Part shown: positions 30,654-41,337 of the stretch, piece by piece
Position numbering within the stretch: position 1 is the stretch's first letter
Layout: every line of letters starts with the position of its first letter
Assembly (NCBI RefSeq): GCF_000022365.1
Contig: NC_012804.1
Location: 1,860,001-1,924,000, forward strand
DNA from: Thermococcus gammatolerans EJ3
GTDB lineage: Archaea; Methanobacteriota_B; Thermococci; Thermococcales; Thermococcaceae
Reading direction: 5' to 3'
DNA: 64,000 nucleotides
The notes under the pieces: generated by a model
The model's database searches: none
What the model saw: only the letters and a program-made list of their open reading frames with translations
What the model was told of the DNA's origin: nothing
Position numbers and translations under genes: made by a program

Positions 30654-31175
30654 TTAACCCATGTCGAGGAACTTTCTGAGCACCATACCGATTATGTAGC
30701 TTGAAAGAATGTACCAGCCAAAGTAGCCGAGTTCATCTGGCCCGAGGGCCGAGTGATACATTTTATGGAACCAGTCGAAGATGAAAAAGTTGAAGGGCGC
30801 CTTGACTATCGCAACCTCGGCGTACCACCTCCTCAGCCAGCCGAAGAATATCCAGAATATTGGTAAAGTAAGCAACATGGGCACCATCTGCTGTCGCATC
30901 ATCTCGCTCTGCATCTTCATGAGTTCCATCTGCTTCTGCTGAACCTTCCTCAGTTTTTTCTCATCCCCGGACTTTTGGGCCTCCTTCATCTCCTTCTGGA
31001 TCTCTTTGGCCATCTTCTGTATCTTTCTCGTCTTCTCAATGTCCGTGAAAAAGTAATAGATCAAGGTGTACGAGCCACCTATAACGAATCCCGCTACCGT
31101 TATCGCCAGCAGGGGGTGCTGAACGATGTAACCGCCAAAGATATTGTCGAGGAGCTGGTATATACCCTCAATCAT
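30654..31175 (-). CDS. DUF106 / YidC-Oxa1-EMC3-like membrane insertase
   Basis: A 173-residue membrane protein of the archaeal DUF106 family. A first membrane helix ([23 protein letters not shown]) is followed by a positively charged cytoplasmic coiled coil ([37 protein letters not shown]) and two further helices ([30 protein letters not shown]). This matches the minimal Oxa1-superfamily insertase, related to EMC3 and YidC. Lying beside secY and the ribosomal genes fits a role in inserting nascent membrane proteins. GGTGAGGGAGT precedes the ATG, which overlaps the end of adkA by 8 bases. Confidence 0.9.
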
Positions 31176-31758
31176 ACTCCCTCACCGCCAGGTTAAGGAC
31201 TTGAACGAGTTCGTTCACGGCCTCTTCAAGACCCTTGTCCTCGTGGTTCTCGATTATCTTTATAAGGGCATCGGAATGCATGGCGTAACTTATCGCCGCG
31301 GCCCTGTTGAGATCCTGATGCCTCTGTATCTGCTCCTCCGTCTCGACGTCCCTGTCCCTCTTGAGGTCACGAAGCCGCCTTCCGAGGATCTCGCTCGGTG
31401 TGGCTTCAATTATGACTATGAAATTGGGTCTGATGGTCTCTATAACCTCCTTAGGGAAGCCGAGAAGATAGCCCATAGGCGTTCTGATCGTGGCGTGGGT
31501 GTCGAGGAGAACCGGCTCATCCCGGGCTATCTCAACGATCCTCTGCGCGGCGCGAAGCTGGAGCTGTTTCTGCACCATGGGATCGAGTTTCCTCATCTCG
31601 TCCCTGTGCTTGACTAAACCCTGCTTGACGGCCTCCTCGAACATTAAGTCACCGAAGTTTACTAGTCTGAAGTTGATGGCCGTTCTCTTGAGGGCAAGCC
31701 GCGTTATCGTGCTCTTACCCACTCCGGGAATGCCGGTTATCATGACCACAAACGGCAT
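31168..31758 (-). CDS. adkA: Adenylate kinase, archaeal type
   Basis: A 196-residue AdkA, the archaeal trimeric adenylate kinase (ATP + AMP = 2 ADP). P-loop [12 protein letters not shown] lies at residues 9-20; [18 protein letters not shown] and [19 protein letters not shown] supply the AMP and lid regions. GGTGGTGCTG precedes the ATG at 31758. It stands between secY and the DUF106 gene, as in many archaea. Confidence 0.95.
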
Positions 31759-31838
31759 CAGCACCACCCGCTTTAAACAATCCCGGTAAAAATTGGGAGG
31801 TCACTTTAAAAGATTTGGGAAGGAAAAATTAAAAACCT

Positions 31839-33224
31839 TCAGCGGCTCGCGAAGAACTTCCTCAAAGCCGGGAACATCTCCGTTGCCTGCTCCCTTGCTA
31901 TCTCTTCGTAGAACCTGTAGAGTATGCCGACCGTCAGCAGTATTCCGGTTCCAGTACCCAGGGCACCAAGGAAGCTGGCCAGTACCGCAACTATTGCGAG
32001 GGTGAATGAGCCCCAGAACGTAACGTAGGGGATGTAGCGCTGGAGAACTCTCTCAAGGATTCTTGGGTCGCGCCTGAACCCGGGGATCTGGAGGCCGGCG
32101 CGCTGGAGCTGTCTTGCGATGCTCTTGGCGTCGAGTCCCGTCAGCTCAACCCAGAGGAATCCGAAGAGCACTGACCAGAATATCGTCTGAATCGCGTAGA
32201 TGAGCGCGTGGCCCGGATGGTGAACCAGCTGGAATACATCGTACGGAGGAACCGTGTACTTGGCGAGGCCCGAGACGGGATAGCCGTTCTGGTTGAACGT
32301 GCCGAGGAAGGTGTAACCCCTGGAGGCAAGCAGTCTGGCCCAGAGCTGGATGTTGGAATAGAGCGCCATTGTCAGAATTATCGGGATGTTGCTGACGTAC
32401 ATGAACCTTATCGGATACCTACCGCGAACCGTAACTCGGCCGTAGCTGAGCGGAATCTCGACGCGCATGCTCTCCAGGTAGACGACGATCAGGAAGACGA
32501 CTATGGTGGCCAGCAGTTTGGTAATGTCAGGCAATCCCGGCCTGTAAATGGCCCCGCTTATGTCCCCGTTTATGAGGTGCTGTATGAACGCAGGGATAGC
32601 ACCGCTGAGCTCATTGGGATTCTGCGGAAGGGGCATCGGATTGAGGGACTTCACCATAACCTGCTGCGAGACGCCCGCGGCTATGAAGAGGCTGATACCG
32701 CTACCTATTCCCCACTTGCTGACGAGCTCGTCAAGCATTATGAGTATCGTTGAGCCGAGGCCGAGCTGAAGGATGAGCAGTATCGCTATCGCTACGGTTA
32801 TGTCAACGCCGACCTTTCCGAAGGCACCTGCCAAGACGTAGATCGCCGCCTCGAAGAAGCTCATGAAGACTGAGAACAACCTTTGCAGGGCCTGGTAAAA
32901 CCTCCTGTCCTCGGGATCGGAGAGATCGAGCCTTAATATCTCGGAACCGACGAGAAGCTGGAGTATGATACCGGCGGTGACTATGGGACCTATACCGAGA
33001 GTGAGGAGCGAACCGTTCCTACCGGCGAGCACAAAACGAAGGGTGGAGAAGTAATCAACTATTTGAGAGGGAAGGCCATACAGGGGGATTTCAGCGAGGA
33101 TGTAATAGAGCAACAGAGCAACACCAGTCCACATGAACTTCTCCTTGAGGGGGACTCTCCTCTTGGGACGCTCTACCTCGGGAAACCACCTTTCGATGGC
33201 GTAGATCACATCGCGGACGCCCAT
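31839..33224 (-). CDS. secY: Preprotein translocase SecY
   Basis: The 461-residue channel subunit of the Sec translocon (Sec61-alpha). Ten hydrophobic segments alternate with charged loops; the plug region near [39 protein letters not shown]-type sequence lies after helix 1 in the usual order, and the cytoplasmic loops carry basic residues ([36 protein letters not shown]). GGTGTTGAAA precedes the ATG at 33224. It follows L15 by about 40 bases, in the classic archaeal order L15-secY-adk. Confidence 0.97.
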   Translation of the reverse strand: MGVRDVIYAIERWFPEVERPKRRVPLKEKFMWTGVALLLYYILAEIPLYGLPSQIVDYFSTLRFVLAGRNGSLLTLGIGPIVTAGIILQLLVGSEILRLDLSDPEDRRFYQALQRLFSVFMSFFEAAIYVLAGAFGKVGVDITVAIAILLILQLGLGSTILIMLDELVSKWGIGSGISLFIAAGVSQQVMVKSLNPMPLPQNPNELSGAIPAFIQHLINGDISGAIYRPGLPDITKLLATIVVFLIVVYLESMRVEIPLSYGRVTVRGRYPIRFMYVSNIPIILTMALYSNIQLWARLLASRGYTFLGTFNQNGYPVSGLAKYTVPPYDVFQLVHHPGHALIYAIQTIFWSVLFGFLWVELTGLDAKSIARQLQRAGLQIPGFRRDPRILERVLQRYIPYVTFWGSFTLAIVAVLASFLGALGTGTGILLTVGILYRFYEEIAREQATEMFPALRKFFASR

Positions 33225-33265
33225 TTTCAACACCTTGGTGTAGCTGTGTACAATGAGTAAAGAAA

Positions 33266-33712
33266 TCAGGCGAGGACAACCTCGCCGCCTGCTTCCCTAA
33301 TCTTCTCCTCGGCCTTGGGGGTAACGTAGTAGGCCTTGACGACGATGGCGCGGGTGAGCTTTCCTGTACCGAGAACCTTGTCAACGCCGAGCTGGGTGGC
33401 GTCGAAGACGAGCTTTCCTTCCTCCTCGTAGATGACGCCCATGTCCTTGAAGAGCTCGAAGTTCTCGTCGATGTCGCTCAGGTTGATGACCTTGGGGATG
33501 TACTGAACGGCCTTGGGCCTGTGGAAGCCGCGCTTGCCGAGGTGGTCGGGGGCGTACTTGATGGTCCAGGTGAACTTCTGGTCCTTCCTCTTACCTGTGC
33601 CCGCCATACCGCGGCCGCCCTTGCTTCCGCCGCCGCGGTGCTTCTTCTTGCACCCCCATCCGTGAGTGTGACTCCCGCGAAGCTTCCTAACCTTCTTTCT
33701 CCTCCTAATCAT
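33266..33712 (-). CDS. rpl15: 50S ribosomal protein L15
   Basis: The 148-residue archaeal uL15 with a glycine/arginine/histidine-rich N-terminal extension ([20 protein letters not shown], then [18 protein letters not shown]) that threads into 23S rRNA, and a globular C-terminal half. GAGGTGGCGAGAG precedes the ATG. Confidence 0.98.
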   Translation of the reverse strand: MIRRRKKVRKLRGSHTHGWGCKKKHRGGGSKGGRGMAGTGKRKDQKFTWTIKYAPDHLGKRGFHRPKAVQYIPKVINLSDIDENFELFKDMGVIYEEEGKLVFDATQLGVDKVLGTGKLTRAIVVKAYYVTPKAEEKIREAGGEVVLA

Positions 33713-33723
33713 CTCTCGCCACC

Positions 33724-34191
33724 TCAGAGCATTCTCTCTATGAGCTCGTTAATCTTCTCGCCCCTGTAGCCGAGGGCACCGCCCTCCTTGAAGGAGCGCT
33801 TCTTGCTTCCCTTGAGGCCCCCCCTCGGCGGGTGGAGCCTGAAGACGGGCTTGATGTTTGGCAAATCCCTGAGCTTCATCTCGCCGTTGATGACCTTCTC
33901 GGCGAACTCCTCAATAGTCATTCCGAGCTTCTCCTTGACGTACTCATCGGTAATCGGCTTGTTGCCGACGAGCCTGCCCCTCTTCCTGAGGAGCTTAACG
34001 AGGGTCTCCTTGTCAATCTCGCCCCAGGTGATGTAGTCCTTGACCTTCTGTATCATTCCGCGGTAGCTCGGGGTGTCGTCCACTATGACGAGGTGGTTAA
34101 TCCTGTGAAGGCGAAGCATGGCGAGGGTGTCCCTAACCTCGCCCCTCGCCCTAATCCCGCTCCTAAGCCTTATGAGTGCAAGCTTTGCCAT
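33724..34191 (-). CDS. rpl30: 50S ribosomal protein L30
   Basis: The 155-residue archaeal uL30, longer than the bacterial protein: an N-terminal ferredoxin-like RNA-binding core ([30 protein letters not shown]) plus a C-terminal extension ending in the basic [37 protein letters not shown] precedes the ATG. Confidence 0.98.
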   Translation of the reverse strand: MAKLALIRLRSGIRARGEVRDTLAMLRLHRINHLVIVDDTPSYRGMIQKVKDYITWGEIDKETLVKLLRKRGRLVGNKPITDEYVKEKLGMTIEEFAEKVINGEMKLRDLPNIKPVFRLHPPRGGLKGSKKRSFKEGGALGYRGEKINELIERML

Positions 34192-34202
34192 CTTCTCTCA
34201 CC

Positions 34203-34907
34203 TCACAGCTCGAAGCTCTGGGGCATCGCCCTGCCAACGACGATACCATACTTCTCCTCCATACCGGGCTGTATGGCGACGCGGTTGGTGTTGTAGAGGG
34301 CGTTGAAAACTGCCTTGGCGAAGTTGACGGTGGTTCTCGTCTCACCGAGGGTCTGGGACCAGACGTCCTGGACACCAGCGAGGCTGAGTATCTTCTTGCC
34401 GACGTCACCGATGACCAGTCCAAGACCGCGCGGTCCGGGCATGAGCTTGACGCGGACGCTTCCCTCCTTGCCCTCGACGGCGAACGGGATTGAGTGGGGC
34501 CTCCTGCACCTGCACTCCCAAGAGCCACAGCCGCGCTTGATTTCGATGATGTTCATCTTGGCGTAGCTGATGGCCTTCCTGATGGCTATGCCAACTTCCC
34601 TTCCGTGGCCGATTCCGAGGCCGACGTAGCCGTCCCTGTTGCCCACAGCCGCCAAAACGCGGAAGCGAATCCTCCTACCGCTGTCGGTCATCCTGACGGT
34701 GAGAGCTATGTCAAGCACTTCCTGGTTCTCTCTCAGGTTGACCTCGGGAAGGAGAACGTCAACTATCTCGGGCTCCTTTATCTGGTAGCCCTTCCTGAAT
34801 ATCTCGTGAATGTCAGTTATCTGACCCTCCTTAACGAGCCTGCCGAGCTTGGTCCTCGGCTCCCACTCCTCAAGAACCCTCTGGGCAATCTCTCTCGGGT
34901 CGCTCAT
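34203..34907 (-). CDS. rps5: 30S ribosomal protein S5
   Basis: The 234-residue archaeal uS5 at the mRNA entry site, with the double-stranded-RNA-like domain ([22 protein letters not shown]) and [26 protein letters not shown] cysteine-containing loop, [18 protein letters not shown], is typical of archaeal/eukaryal S5 (S2e). Its start is 4 bases inside the L18 gene, which it precedes? no: L18 lies upstream and its stop overlaps the S5 start by 4 bases, so the two are coupled. Confidence 0.97.
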   Translation of the reverse strand: MSDPREIAQRVLEEWEPRTKLGRLVKEGQITDIHEIFRKGYQIKEPEIVDVLLPEVNLRENQEVLDIALTVRMTDSGRRIRFRVLAAVGNRDGYVGLGIGHGREVGIAIRKAISYAKMNIIEIKRGCGSWECRCRRPHSIPFAVEGKEGSVRVKLMPGPRGLGLVIGDVGKKILSLAGVQDVWSQTLGETRTTVNFAKAVFNALYNTNRVAIQPGMEEKYGIVVGRAMPQSFEL

Positions 34908-35509
34908 TCTCTCGCCCCCTCAAACTTCTCGATTATCTTGGCCTTAACCTCTTCAAAGTGCTCGGGGAGCTTCTCGGGCTCAAGGCCCTTGACGAGGTAG
35001 CCACCAAACTGCTTCCTATAGAGGGTCTCGTCCTCCTGCTTGAGGGCCTTGGCGTACTCAGCAACGTGCTCGCCCCTTATCCTGTAGTCCTCTGGGAATA
35101 TCTCCTCGCTGTGCGGGACGTTCAAGCCTGCATCAACGGCTCCCTTGAGGACGGCGAAGACCGAGCTTCCCCTGGTCGGCGGGTGAAGGCCTATGTCAAG
35201 GATTGCCTCCTCAATGCCGGCTTTCTTCGCCTTGTAACCGATGAGCAGTCCGAGGAGGTAGGCGCTCGGGGTGTTTCCGGTGTGGCCCTTCCAGCCGAAG
35301 TCCCTGATGAGCTCCCTGGTGTGGGCGGAAACTATAGTCCTGTCCCCCTTCGGGTTGTAGACTATAATCTGAGCTATGTGGTGGTTGAGGCTCTTCCTCA
35401 CGACGAGCCTCGGCTTCTTGCTCTTGAGGAGCTTGAGCCTCTTGTGATAGTTGGTCTTACCCTCTCTCCTCCTCCTAAATGGAACCCTATACCTTGGTCC
35501 TCTCGCCAT
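34904..35509 (-). CDS. rpl18: 50S ribosomal protein L18
   Basis: The 201-residue archaeal uL18 (L5e homologue), which binds 5S rRNA together with uL5. It opens [24 protein letters not shown] and contains [21 protein letters not shown]. The C-terminal extension of archaeal/eukaryal type ([18 protein letters not shown]) is present. GAGGTGAGATAA precedes the ATG; the stop overlaps the S5 start by 4 bases. Confidence 0.97.
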   Translation of the reverse strand: MARGPRYRVPFRRRREGKTNYHKRLKLLKSKKPRLVVRKSLNHHIAQIIVYNPKGDRTIVSAHTRELIRDFGWKGHTGNTPSAYLLGLLIGYKAKKAGIEEAILDIGLHPPTRGSSVFAVLKGAVDAGLNVPHSEEIFPEDYRIRGEHVAEYAKALKQEDETLYRKQFGGYLVKGLEPEKLPEHFEEVKAKIIEKFEGARE

Positions 35510-35519
35510 TTATCTCACC

Positions 35520-35966
35520 TCACTCCTTCAAGATGCCGTGCTCCTGCATGAACAGGTAGAGCTGCCTCTTGTTCTTGAACTGGCCGCCCTTGGCCCTGAT
35601 GTAGAGCCTCCTGTAGGTGTGGGCGTCGAGCTTGCCCTCGGCCTTGAGCTTCCTAAGTTCTTTCCTGAGGGCCCTTATGGTCATCATCCAGCGCTCCTTC
35701 TTGCCCATTCTTGCCGTCTTCTTACCCTTCCTGCTTCCGGGGCCCCTGTGGCGTCCCTTCTTCCTCGCCTCGTGGAAGGCCCTCGCGCGGGCCCTGCTCT
35801 GGCCCTTGATGGGCTTCTTCTTTATGACACCGTCGTGGATGAGCCTCTTTATGTCCTCACGGGTTATCGCGGCGGCAACATCGTCAATCCTCTCGGGGTC
35901 AATCCAGACCCTGTTTTCACCGCACTTCAAAATCTCAGCGGCAATCCTTCTCTGCATCTTAAGCAT
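35520..35966 (-). CDS. rpl19e: 50S ribosomal protein L19e
   Basis: The 148-residue eL19, beginning [21 protein letters not shown] and containing the long basic helix ([22 protein letters not shown], split by [13 protein letters not shown]) that bridges the subunits. GAGGTGATGCTC precedes the ATG at 35966, so the two upstream ATG/GTG codons are not needed. Confidence 0.96.
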   Translation of the reverse strand: MLKMQRRIAAEILKCGENRVWIDPERIDDVAAAITREDIKRLIHDGVIKKKPIKGQSRARARAFHEARKKGRHRGPGSRKGKKTARMGKKERWMMTIRALRKELRKLKAEGKLDAHTYRRLYIRAKGGQFKNKRQLYLFMQEHGILKE

Positions 35967-35971
35967 GAGCA

Positions 35972-36355
35972 TCACCTCGCGTTGAGGACCTTAATCCCGA
36001 GCTCCTTTGCCCTCGCGATTATTGCCTCTCTCTTCCTCGCGCCGACGGTTCTGGCTATCCTCGCGGCCTGCCTGGTCGGGTCTATTGCCTCAAGCTCCTT
36101 CACGTTGTGAACGAGGACTTCCTCGTAGCCACTCGGGTGAAGCCCGCGAACAGCTCTGGGTGAGCTCCAGCCTATGCTGGGTGAGCGGGGCTTGCCCTTC
36201 TTCTTGAGCCTCATCTTGCTGTCAATTCCCTTCGGCCTTCTCCACTTGGGGTCGTTCTTGAACTTGGGGAACCTCCACCACTCCTGACGGAGGAACTTGG
36301 GCTTCTTCCTCTTGAGCCTGGCCCTCACCCTAAGGAGTCTCGCCTTCTCGTCCAT
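35972..36355 (-). CDS. rpl32e: 50S ribosomal protein L32e
   Basis: The 127-residue eL32 ([20 protein letters not shown], then [19 protein letters not shown] and [20 protein letters not shown]). GAGGTGTGAGAA precedes the ATG. Ten bases separate it from L6. Confidence 0.97.
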   Translation of the reverse strand: MDEKARLLRVRARLKRKKPKFLRQEWWRFPKFKNDPKWRRPKGIDSKMRLKKKGKPRSPSIGWSSPRAVRGLHPSGYEEVLVHNVKELEAIDPTRQAARIARTVGARKREAIIARAKELGIKVLNAR

Positions 36356-36365
36356 TTCTCACACC

Positions 36366-36920
36366 TCAGAACTTTATCGGCTTGCCAGCCTTCTCAACTA
36401 TGTAAATACCATCCTGGAAGACACGCCTGTCCCATTTCGTTATCCTCGTGGCCTGCTCGATGTTGGCCGCGGTCTGGCCAACTTTTTCCTTGTCTATGCC
36501 CTCAACGGTTATCTCCTGACCGCGAACCTTGACGGTGACGCCCGGAAGGATCTTGGCCCTCCTCGGGTTCTTCTCACCGAGGAAGTTCTCAATTATGACT
36601 TCGTCGCCCTGGACCTTGACGGTAACCGGGAAGTGGCTGTAAACGACCTTGAGCTTGTAGGTGAAGCCCTCGGTTACGCCCTTAATCATGTTGTTTATGT
36701 GGGCCTTGAAGGTCCTCGCGATGGCGATGTCCTTCTTCCTCGGGAACTCCTTGTATACCACGACCTTTCCGTCCTCTGTGAATATCTTAACGCCCGGGTA
36801 TTTGAGCTCCCTCTCAAGTTCTCCCTTGGGGCCCTTGACCTTGACAACGTTGTTCTCAACGGTGACCTCGACTCCCTCTGGAATCTCAACCTCTTCCCTT
36901 ACCCACGCGTCTATCGGCAT
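36366..36920 (-). CDS. rpl6: 50S ribosomal protein L6
   Basis: The 184-residue archaeal uL6 near the sarcin-ricin loop, built from two similar halves; [25 protein letters not shown] opens the first and [22 protein letters not shown] the second. The start [17 protein letters not shown] at 36920 has GAGGTGAGAGCG upstream; the GTG at 36929 belongs to that site. Confidence 0.97.
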   Translation of the reverse strand: MPIDAWVREEVEIPEGVEVTVENNVVKVKGPKGELERELKYPGVKIFTEDGKVVVYKEFPRKKDIAIARTFKAHINNMIKGVTEGFTYKLKVVYSHFPVTVKVQGDEVIIENFLGEKNPRRAKILPGVTVKVRGQEITVEGIDKEKVGQTAANIEQATRITKWDRRVFQDGIYIVEKAGKPIKF

Positions 36921-36930
36921 CGCTCTCACC

Positions 36931-37323
36931 TCAGTAGACGTAGGCTATCAGCCTTCCGCCGATGCCCTTCTCACGGGCCTCCTTGTGGGTCATAACGCCC
37001 TGGGAGGTGGACACTATGAGGATTCCGAACTCGAACGCTGGAAGGAACCTCTTCTCCCAGTACTCGTAGTTCTTTGCCTTAACAGGGAAGCGGGGCTTAA
37101 TCGCGCCGGCCTTGTTTATCTTGCCGATGAGCTGAACCCTGTAGATGCCGGCCCTCCCGTCGTCTATGAACTCGAACTCGCCGATGTAGCCGTTCTCCTG
37201 CATAACTCTCAGCACTTCGCCGATGAGCTTCGAGGCGGGCTTTATGTAGACCTCCTTCTTCCCTACCCTCTCGCTGTTGGTTATATGGGATAGAGCGTTC
37301 GCAAGCGGGTCAAGCAGAGTCAT
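36931..37323 (-). CDS. rps8: 30S ribosomal protein S8
   Basis: The 130-residue archaeal uS8, a primary binder of 16S rRNA helix 21: [43 protein letters not shown] and the C-terminal [34 protein letters not shown] precedes the ATG. Confidence 0.98.
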   Translation of the reverse strand: MTLLDPLANALSHITNSERVGKKEVYIKPASKLIGEVLRVMQENGYIGEFEFIDDGRAGIYRVQLIGKINKAGAIKPRFPVKAKNYEYWEKRFLPAFEFGILIVSTSQGVMTHKEAREKGIGGRLIAYVY

Positions 37324-37334
37324 TTCATCTCACC

Positions 37335-37505
37335 TCACTCATACTTCTTGAAGCCGAGTTTTGGGGCGACCTCGCGGAAGCAGTGTCTGCACAGCATAAG
37401 GCCGTGTATTCTGATTATCGGCCCGTACTGGCCGCAGCGCATGCACCTTCTCGCTCCCTTACCAAACTTCCTCGGCTTCCTCTTGTTGTAATCAGCCTTC
37501 GCCAT
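37335..37505 (-). CDS. rps14: 30S ribosomal protein S14
   Basis: The 56-residue zinc-binding uS14: [17 protein letters not shown], then CMRC and CRHC as the four zinc ligands, ending [10 protein letters not shown]. It sits in the head of the small subunit. ATG at 37505 has GGAGGG upstream; the L5 stop lies one base before it. Confidence 0.97.
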
Positions 37506-37506
37506 C

Positions 37507-38058
37507 TCACAATCCCTCCACGTTGACCTTGAACTCCTCAATAGCGAAGACTATACCCTCTTCCTTCGTCAGCTTGTGCCTGGTCGGTATCTTCCTCCTC
37601 TGCCTCTTCCTCTTGGCGACCCTAAAACCGGGCCTCTCAAGGGTGACGCAGACATCCATACCGAAGATACCTATCTCGGGGTCGTACTCGACGCCCGGTA
37701 TGTTGATGTGCTCCTGGATTCCAAAGCAGAAGTTCCCGTGCTCGTCGAAGTTGCCGACGCTGAGCTTCCTGTCAACGGCCTCAAGGAGCCTGTCAAGCAT
37801 CTCGTAGGCCTTCTTTCCACGGAGGGTGACCTTAACCGCTATCGGCTCACCACGCCTTATTCCGAAGTCTCTGTTGGTCTGCTTCGCGCGCCTCCTTATC
37901 GGCTTCTGGCCGACGAGCTGTTCAAGCATCTTCTCGGCCTTGGTCAAGCGCTCACCGCTTTCACCGACACCGATGTTTATGGTAAGCTTAGCTATCCTCG
38001 GTCTCCTCATCGGGTGAGCTTCCCAGTCTGCAAGGATGGCCTCTCTGTTGATCTGCAT
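37507..38058 (-). CDS. rpl5: 50S ribosomal protein L5
   Basis: The 183-residue archaeal uL5 of the central protuberance, contacting 5S rRNA and P-site t[51 protein letters not shown] and the C-terminal [33 protein letters not shown] precedes the ATG. Confidence 0.98.
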
Positions 38059-38069
38059 CTCATCTCACC

Positions 38070-38801
38070 TCACGGAAGGGAAATCTCCGGCTTTTCCTTA
38101 CCAACGACGAAGGCGTACTCCTTCAGGGTGTCGAATTTCTCTCCACTCTCGTCCTCAATCGTGACGACGTCGGGCCAGCCCATCGGGAAGTGCCTGACCT
38201 CCACGATCCTACCCTTCCTGGCAACGTTCTTACCCTGGGTGACGAAGACGTAGGCGCCGACCTCGAACGGTATGACCTCAATGATCTCCCTCTCCGGAAC
38301 CTTCATGATTATCGTGTACGATGTCCTGAAGCTGTCCTTCTCAGCAAGGCTGACTAAGTGGTTGCTCCCGTCGTGAAGGTTGAGCTGAACCCTAGCGCCC
38401 TTAACCATCCTCTTGTTGTTGATCCTGAAGGGCTTGAGCTTTGCCTCCTCCTCGCTTATCGGATGGAGGATGAGCTTGCCAATCCTGTTTGGTAGGACCC
38501 TGTAGTGCTCGCCGGTCTCGGGAATCGAGACGACGTCCATGATTCCGACCGGGAACTTGTAGTCCTTCCTAACGCGACCATCAACGAGGATCTTACCCTC
38601 GTTGAGTATCTTCCTTGCCTCCCTCGCAGTCTTAGCGTAGCCGAGGTAGTCCCTAACGATGTAGATCAGGGGAATCGAGGTCTGCATGCTGTGGGGACCC
38701 GGCCTCGGCCTAACGGCCCACTTGTATTCCTTCCTGTGGATATACCATGAAGTCGGAGCGGCAAGTCTCTTAAGGTGCCTCTTCGCGCCTTTTCTCGCCA
38801 T
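38070..38801 (-). CDS. rps4e: 30S ribosomal protein S4e
   Basis: The 243-residue eS4, specific to archaea and eukaryotes, with an S4-like RNA-binding domain ([26 protein letters not shown]) and a KOW-like segment near the C-terminus ([21 protein letters not shown]). The ATG overlaps the L24 stop by one base; GAGGG is the only purine-rich stretch upstream. Confidence 0.97.
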   Translation of the reverse strand: MARKGAKRHLKRLAAPTSWYIHRKEYKWAVRPRPGPHSMQTSIPLIYIVRDYLGYAKTAREARKILNEGKILVDGRVRKDYKFPVGIMDVVSIPETGEHYRVLPNRIGKLILHPISEEEAKLKPFRINNKRMVKGARVQLNLHDGSNHLVSLAEKDSFRTSYTIIMKVPEREIIEVIPFEVGAYVFVTQGKNVARKGRIVEVRHFPMGWPDVVTIEDESGEKFDTLKEYAFVVGKEKPEISLP

Positions 38802-39166
38802 CAGGCAGCCCTCCTCTCAATTATTTTCTTCCTCTCTTCGTCCTCAAGGTTGAGCTCGATTATCATAACGTTCGACGGGTGGAGCGGGTAGAAGACCTCG
38901 GTCCCGTCGGTCTTGGTCATGGTGACACCTTCAACGTGAATCCTGTAACGCTTGAGGTCAACCTCGAGCACTTTGCCCTCCTTACCCTTGAAGTCACCGC
39001 GCATTACCCTTACTTTGTCGCCTTCCCTAATCGGCAGGTTTCTCACACCATACTTCTCGCGGAGCTCCTTGCTGAGTGGAGCCGCCATTATCTTCTGCCT
39101 AAGGTGAAGGGGAGCGTTGTAGAGGAACTTCCTCTGCTTTCTCGGCTGCTTCATGTCAAGCTTCAT
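38801..39166 (-). CDS. rpl24: 50S ribosomal protein L24
   Basis: The 121-residue archaeal uL24 with its KOW motif ([20 protein letters not shown]) and basic N-terminus ([20 protein letters not shown]). It initiates large-subunit assembly. GAGGTGAGAGTT precedes the ATG at 39166. Confidence 0.97.
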   Translation of the reverse strand: MKLDMKQPRKQRKFLYNAPLHLRQKIMAAPLSKELREKYGVRNLPIREGDKVRVMRGDFKGKEGKVLEVDLKRYRIHVEGVTMTKTDGTEVFYPLHPSNVMIIELNLEDEERKKIIERRAA

Positions 39167-39176
39167 AACTCTCACC

Positions 39177-39602
39177 TCACAAAACTATGCTCGCTATGCT
39201 GCCGAGCCTAACCCACCTCTCGGCGGCTTCCCTGGCTATTGCACCCCTGATTTCGGTTCCCCTCGGAACGCCTTCGGGAGTGACTATAGCTGCCGCGTTG
39301 TCCTCGAACTTGACGCGCATGCCGTCGAGCCTTCTGTACTCCTTCCTCTGCCTGACGATGACGGCCCTAACGACCTGGTGCCTTATGTCGGGCCTTCCTT
39401 TCTTGACGGTGGCAACGACCATGTCGCCGACTCCAGCGCTGGCAAGCCTCCTCCTGGTTCCCTTGTAGCCAACGACACCGATTATCTGAATGACCTTTGC
39501 ACCGCTGTTGTCGGCAACCTTGAGGTAAGCCCCAACCGGAAGAGCGCGAGTTGGCCTGACGGGGCTAACTCCCCTGGTCGCACCAGCACCCTTCTTGGCC
39601 AT
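39177..39602 (-). CDS. rpl14: 50S ribosomal protein L14
   Basis: The 141-residue archaeal uL14 at the factor-binding and subunit interface: [44 protein letters not shown] and [33 protein letters not shown] precedes the ATG. Confidence 0.98.
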   Translation of the reverse strand: MAKKGAGATRGVSPVRPTRALPVGAYLKVADNSGAKVIQIIGVVGYKGTRRRLASAGVGDMVVATVKKGRPDIRHQVVRAVIVRQRKEYRRLDGMRVKFEDNAAAIVTPEGVPRGTEIRGAIAREAAERWVRLGSIASIVL

Positions 39603-39605
39603 ACT

Positions 39606-39950
39606 TCACACCTCCTCCATTCTCTCGGCCCTCTCAAGGACTGCAACGACGACGAAGCTCTTAGTCTTGCTTATCGGCCTGGTCTCGGCTATGAGGACCT
39701 TGTCGCCAGTTTTTGCGTTGATGCACTCTGGGTTGTGGGCATGGACTTTGCTCCTTCTGAGCTCGTAACGCTCGTATTTCTTGAGGTACTTGTAGTGTCT
39801 CCTCTCGACGACGACCGTCTTCTTACCCTTGTCGCTGACGACTATTCCCTCGAAGTATCTCCCGTGTATCTTGAGGTTCCCGTGCCAGGGGCACTTGGGA
39901 TCGTTACACACCTCAGCGGGAGGCTGAACCCTCAATCCAATCTCTCTCAT
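39606..39950 (-). CDS. rps17: 30S ribosomal protein S17
   Basis: The 114-residue archaeal uS17 with the OB-fold core ([43 protein letters not shown]) and an N-terminal extension containing [10 protein letters not shown]. The ATG at 39950 has GAGGTGGCGG upstream and overlaps the Rpp29 stop by 4 bases. Confidence 0.97.
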   Translation of the reverse strand: MREIGLRVQPPAEVCNDPKCPWHGNLKIHGRYFEGIVVSDKGKKTVVVERRHYKYLKKYERYELRRSKVHAHNPECINAKTGDKVLIAETRPISKTKSFVVVAVLERAERMEEV

Positions 39951-40327
39951 TTCCGCCACCTCTTCTTCAACCTCATCTCAGGTCTTCCCACCAAGTTCCT
40001 TCCATCGACTCTAATCTTTTCGCCGGCGGCCGTTTCAAACTCGATCTCGACCACGTCCTTAGGAACGGTCCAGACCCTATCACCAACTATTGTGAGAGTG
40101 TTACGGGTTTCATCAAGGACGTAGCCCTCGATGCCGACCAGCTCTGGATGAGATGCCCTTATAATTCTTGCCTTTAGCCCTATGAGCTCGTGCCAGACTA
40201 TGTTTTTCCGCGTCACTCGACCTCTATGAGCTCCTCTGAAAATCCAAGGTCTGCGAGCAACTTCTTGATACGGTCCCTGTGGTCGCCCTGGAGCTCTATC
40301 CTTCCCTTCTTTACGGTTCCGCCACAT
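39947..40327 (-). CDS. rnp1: Ribonuclease P protein component 1 (Rpp29/Pop4)
   Basis: The protein Rpp29 of archaeal RNase P, which binds the specificity domain of the RNA and helps process pre-tRNA 5' ends. The conserved core [32 protein letters not shown] and the C-terminal [13 protein letters not shown] are all present. The start is uncertain: ATG 40327 gives 126 residues, close to the 127 I recall for the family, and includes [15 protein letters not shown], but overlaps the aIF1 gene by 115 bases; a GTG at 40216 overlaps the aIF1 stop by 3 bases after GAGGTCGA and gives 89 residues. The long form is given. The N-terminal part is basic and probably disordered. Confidence 0.85.
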   Translation of the reverse strand: MWRNRKEGKDRAPGRPQGPYQEVARRPWIFRGAHRGRVTRKNIVWHELIGLKARIIRASHPELVGIEGYVLDETRNTLTIVGDRVWTVPKDVVEIEFETAAGEKIRVDGRNLVGRPEMRLKKRWRK

Positions 40328-40509
40328 GCCAGCTTCGCCTTCAGCTTCTTTGCTATGTCTTCGAGGTCGAACTCCTTCTCGTCTATGCCCTCGATTATGG
40401 TCTTAAGCTTTCCGTAGCGGGCCCTCTCGATGTAGACCCTAATCCTCTGCTGCTCCTTCAGGACCTCCTTAAAGAGCATCTCATCCAGAGGGTTCACAAT
40501 CCTCGGCAC
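40213..40509 (-). CDS. Translation initiation factor aIF1 (SUI1 family)
   Basis: A 98-residue aIF1, the archaeal homologue of eIF1/SUI1, which controls start-codon choice on the small subunit: [23 protein letters not shown], then [24 protein letters not shown], the SUI1 signature. It starts at a GTG after AAGGTGAGG. The 3' part overlaps the long form of the Rpp29 gene in another frame. Confidence 0.95.
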   Translation of the reverse strand: MPRIVNPLDEMLFKEVLKEQQRIRVYIERARYGKLKTIIEGIDEKEFDLEDIAKKLKAKLACGGTVKKGRIELQGDHRDRIKKLLADLGFSEELIEVE

Positions 40510-40515
40510 CTAACC

Positions 40516-40716
40516 TCACCTTTTCTCCCTAAGCTTCTCCTTCTTTATGGTAAGCAGGCGCGCGATGTCGCGCCTGAGGTTCCTTATTACCATGGGGTTC
40601 TCGGTTGAGGTCCCCATGGTGAGCATACCCCTCTCCTTGGCGAGCTCGAGGCGGAGCTGCCTTATCTTCTCGTCTATCTCCTCGATGCTCATCTCCCTAA
40701 TCTCACTGGGCTTCAT
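40516..40716 (-). CDS. rpl29: 50S ribosomal protein L29
   Basis: The 66-residue uL29, two antiparallel helices at the exit tunnel: [20 protein letters not shown] and [36 protein letters not shown] precedes the ATG, inside the end of S3, which it overlaps by 14 bases. Confidence 0.97.
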   Translation of the reverse strand: MKPSEIREMSIEEIDEKIRQLRLELAKERGMLTMGTSTENPMVIRNLRRDIARLLTIKKEKLREKR

Positions 40717-41332
40717 TGCCGCTCACCTCTTCCTCGACTATCTCCTTGACCTCAATCTCATCGGGCAACCTCGCGTCGGGCGGCATGATGGCAACCTTAA
40801 CGCCGATGACGCCGAGCTTGAGCAACGCCTGAGCATAGCCTTTGCTGACAAGGGTCTCGGCCGGGTTTCCGACCTTGGCGAGGTAGCCCTGATAAAACCT
40901 GACGCTTTTAGCTCTTTCACCGGTGAGCTTTCCGCTGAGCCTAATCTCAACGCCCCTCGCTCCGTTCCTCATGATGGCCCTGATTGCGGAGTAAGCGGCC
41001 CTCCTGAAGTGTATGCCTCTCTCAAGGGCCTGGGCGAGCCTTACCGCCTGAACCTTGGCGTTGAGGTAGGGGTTCTTGATTTCCTCGACCTCAATCTGCG
41101 GGTTCTCAAGGCCGAACTGCCTCTCAAGGATTCTGGTGAGCTCCCTTATCCTTCTTCCGCCCCTGCCTATGACGTAGCCAGGGCTGGCGGCGAAAATTAT
41201 GACCTTGGTTCCAAGGGGAGTCTTCTTGATGTCTATTCCACCGTAGCCCGCCCTGCGAAGCTCCTTCTCAAGGTATTCGTCGATGAGCATCTCTTTAACG
41301 CCTTCCTTGATGAAGTACCTCTCGATGGCCAA
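40703..41332 (-). CDS. rps3: 30S ribosomal protein S3
   Basis: The 209-residue archaeal uS3 at the mRNA entry tunnel, with a type II KH domain ([22 protein letters not shown]) and the conserved [23 protein letters not shown]. There is no ATG near the N-terminus. GGAGGTGAG lies 4 bases before a TTG at 41332 that gives the expected [11 protein letters not shown]; a GTG at 41341 lies inside that binding site. A TTG start in such a highly expressed gene is unusual. Confidence 0.96.
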   Translation of the reverse strand: MAIERYFIKEGVKEMLIDEYLEKELRRAGYGGIDIKKTPLGTKVIIFAASPGYVIGRGGRRIRELTRILERQFGLENPQIEVEEIKNPYLNAKVQAVRLAQALERGIHFRRAAYSAIRAIMRNGARGVEIRLSGKLTGERAKSVRFYQGYLAKVGNPAETLVSKGYAQALLKLGVIGVKVAIMPPDARLPDEIEVKEIVEEEVSGNEAQ

Positions 41333-41337
41333 AGGTC

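Noticed and set aside
32208-32753. 181-codon plus-strand frame inside secY
   Set aside because: Shadow of secY, which has all its membrane helices and the expected gene order.
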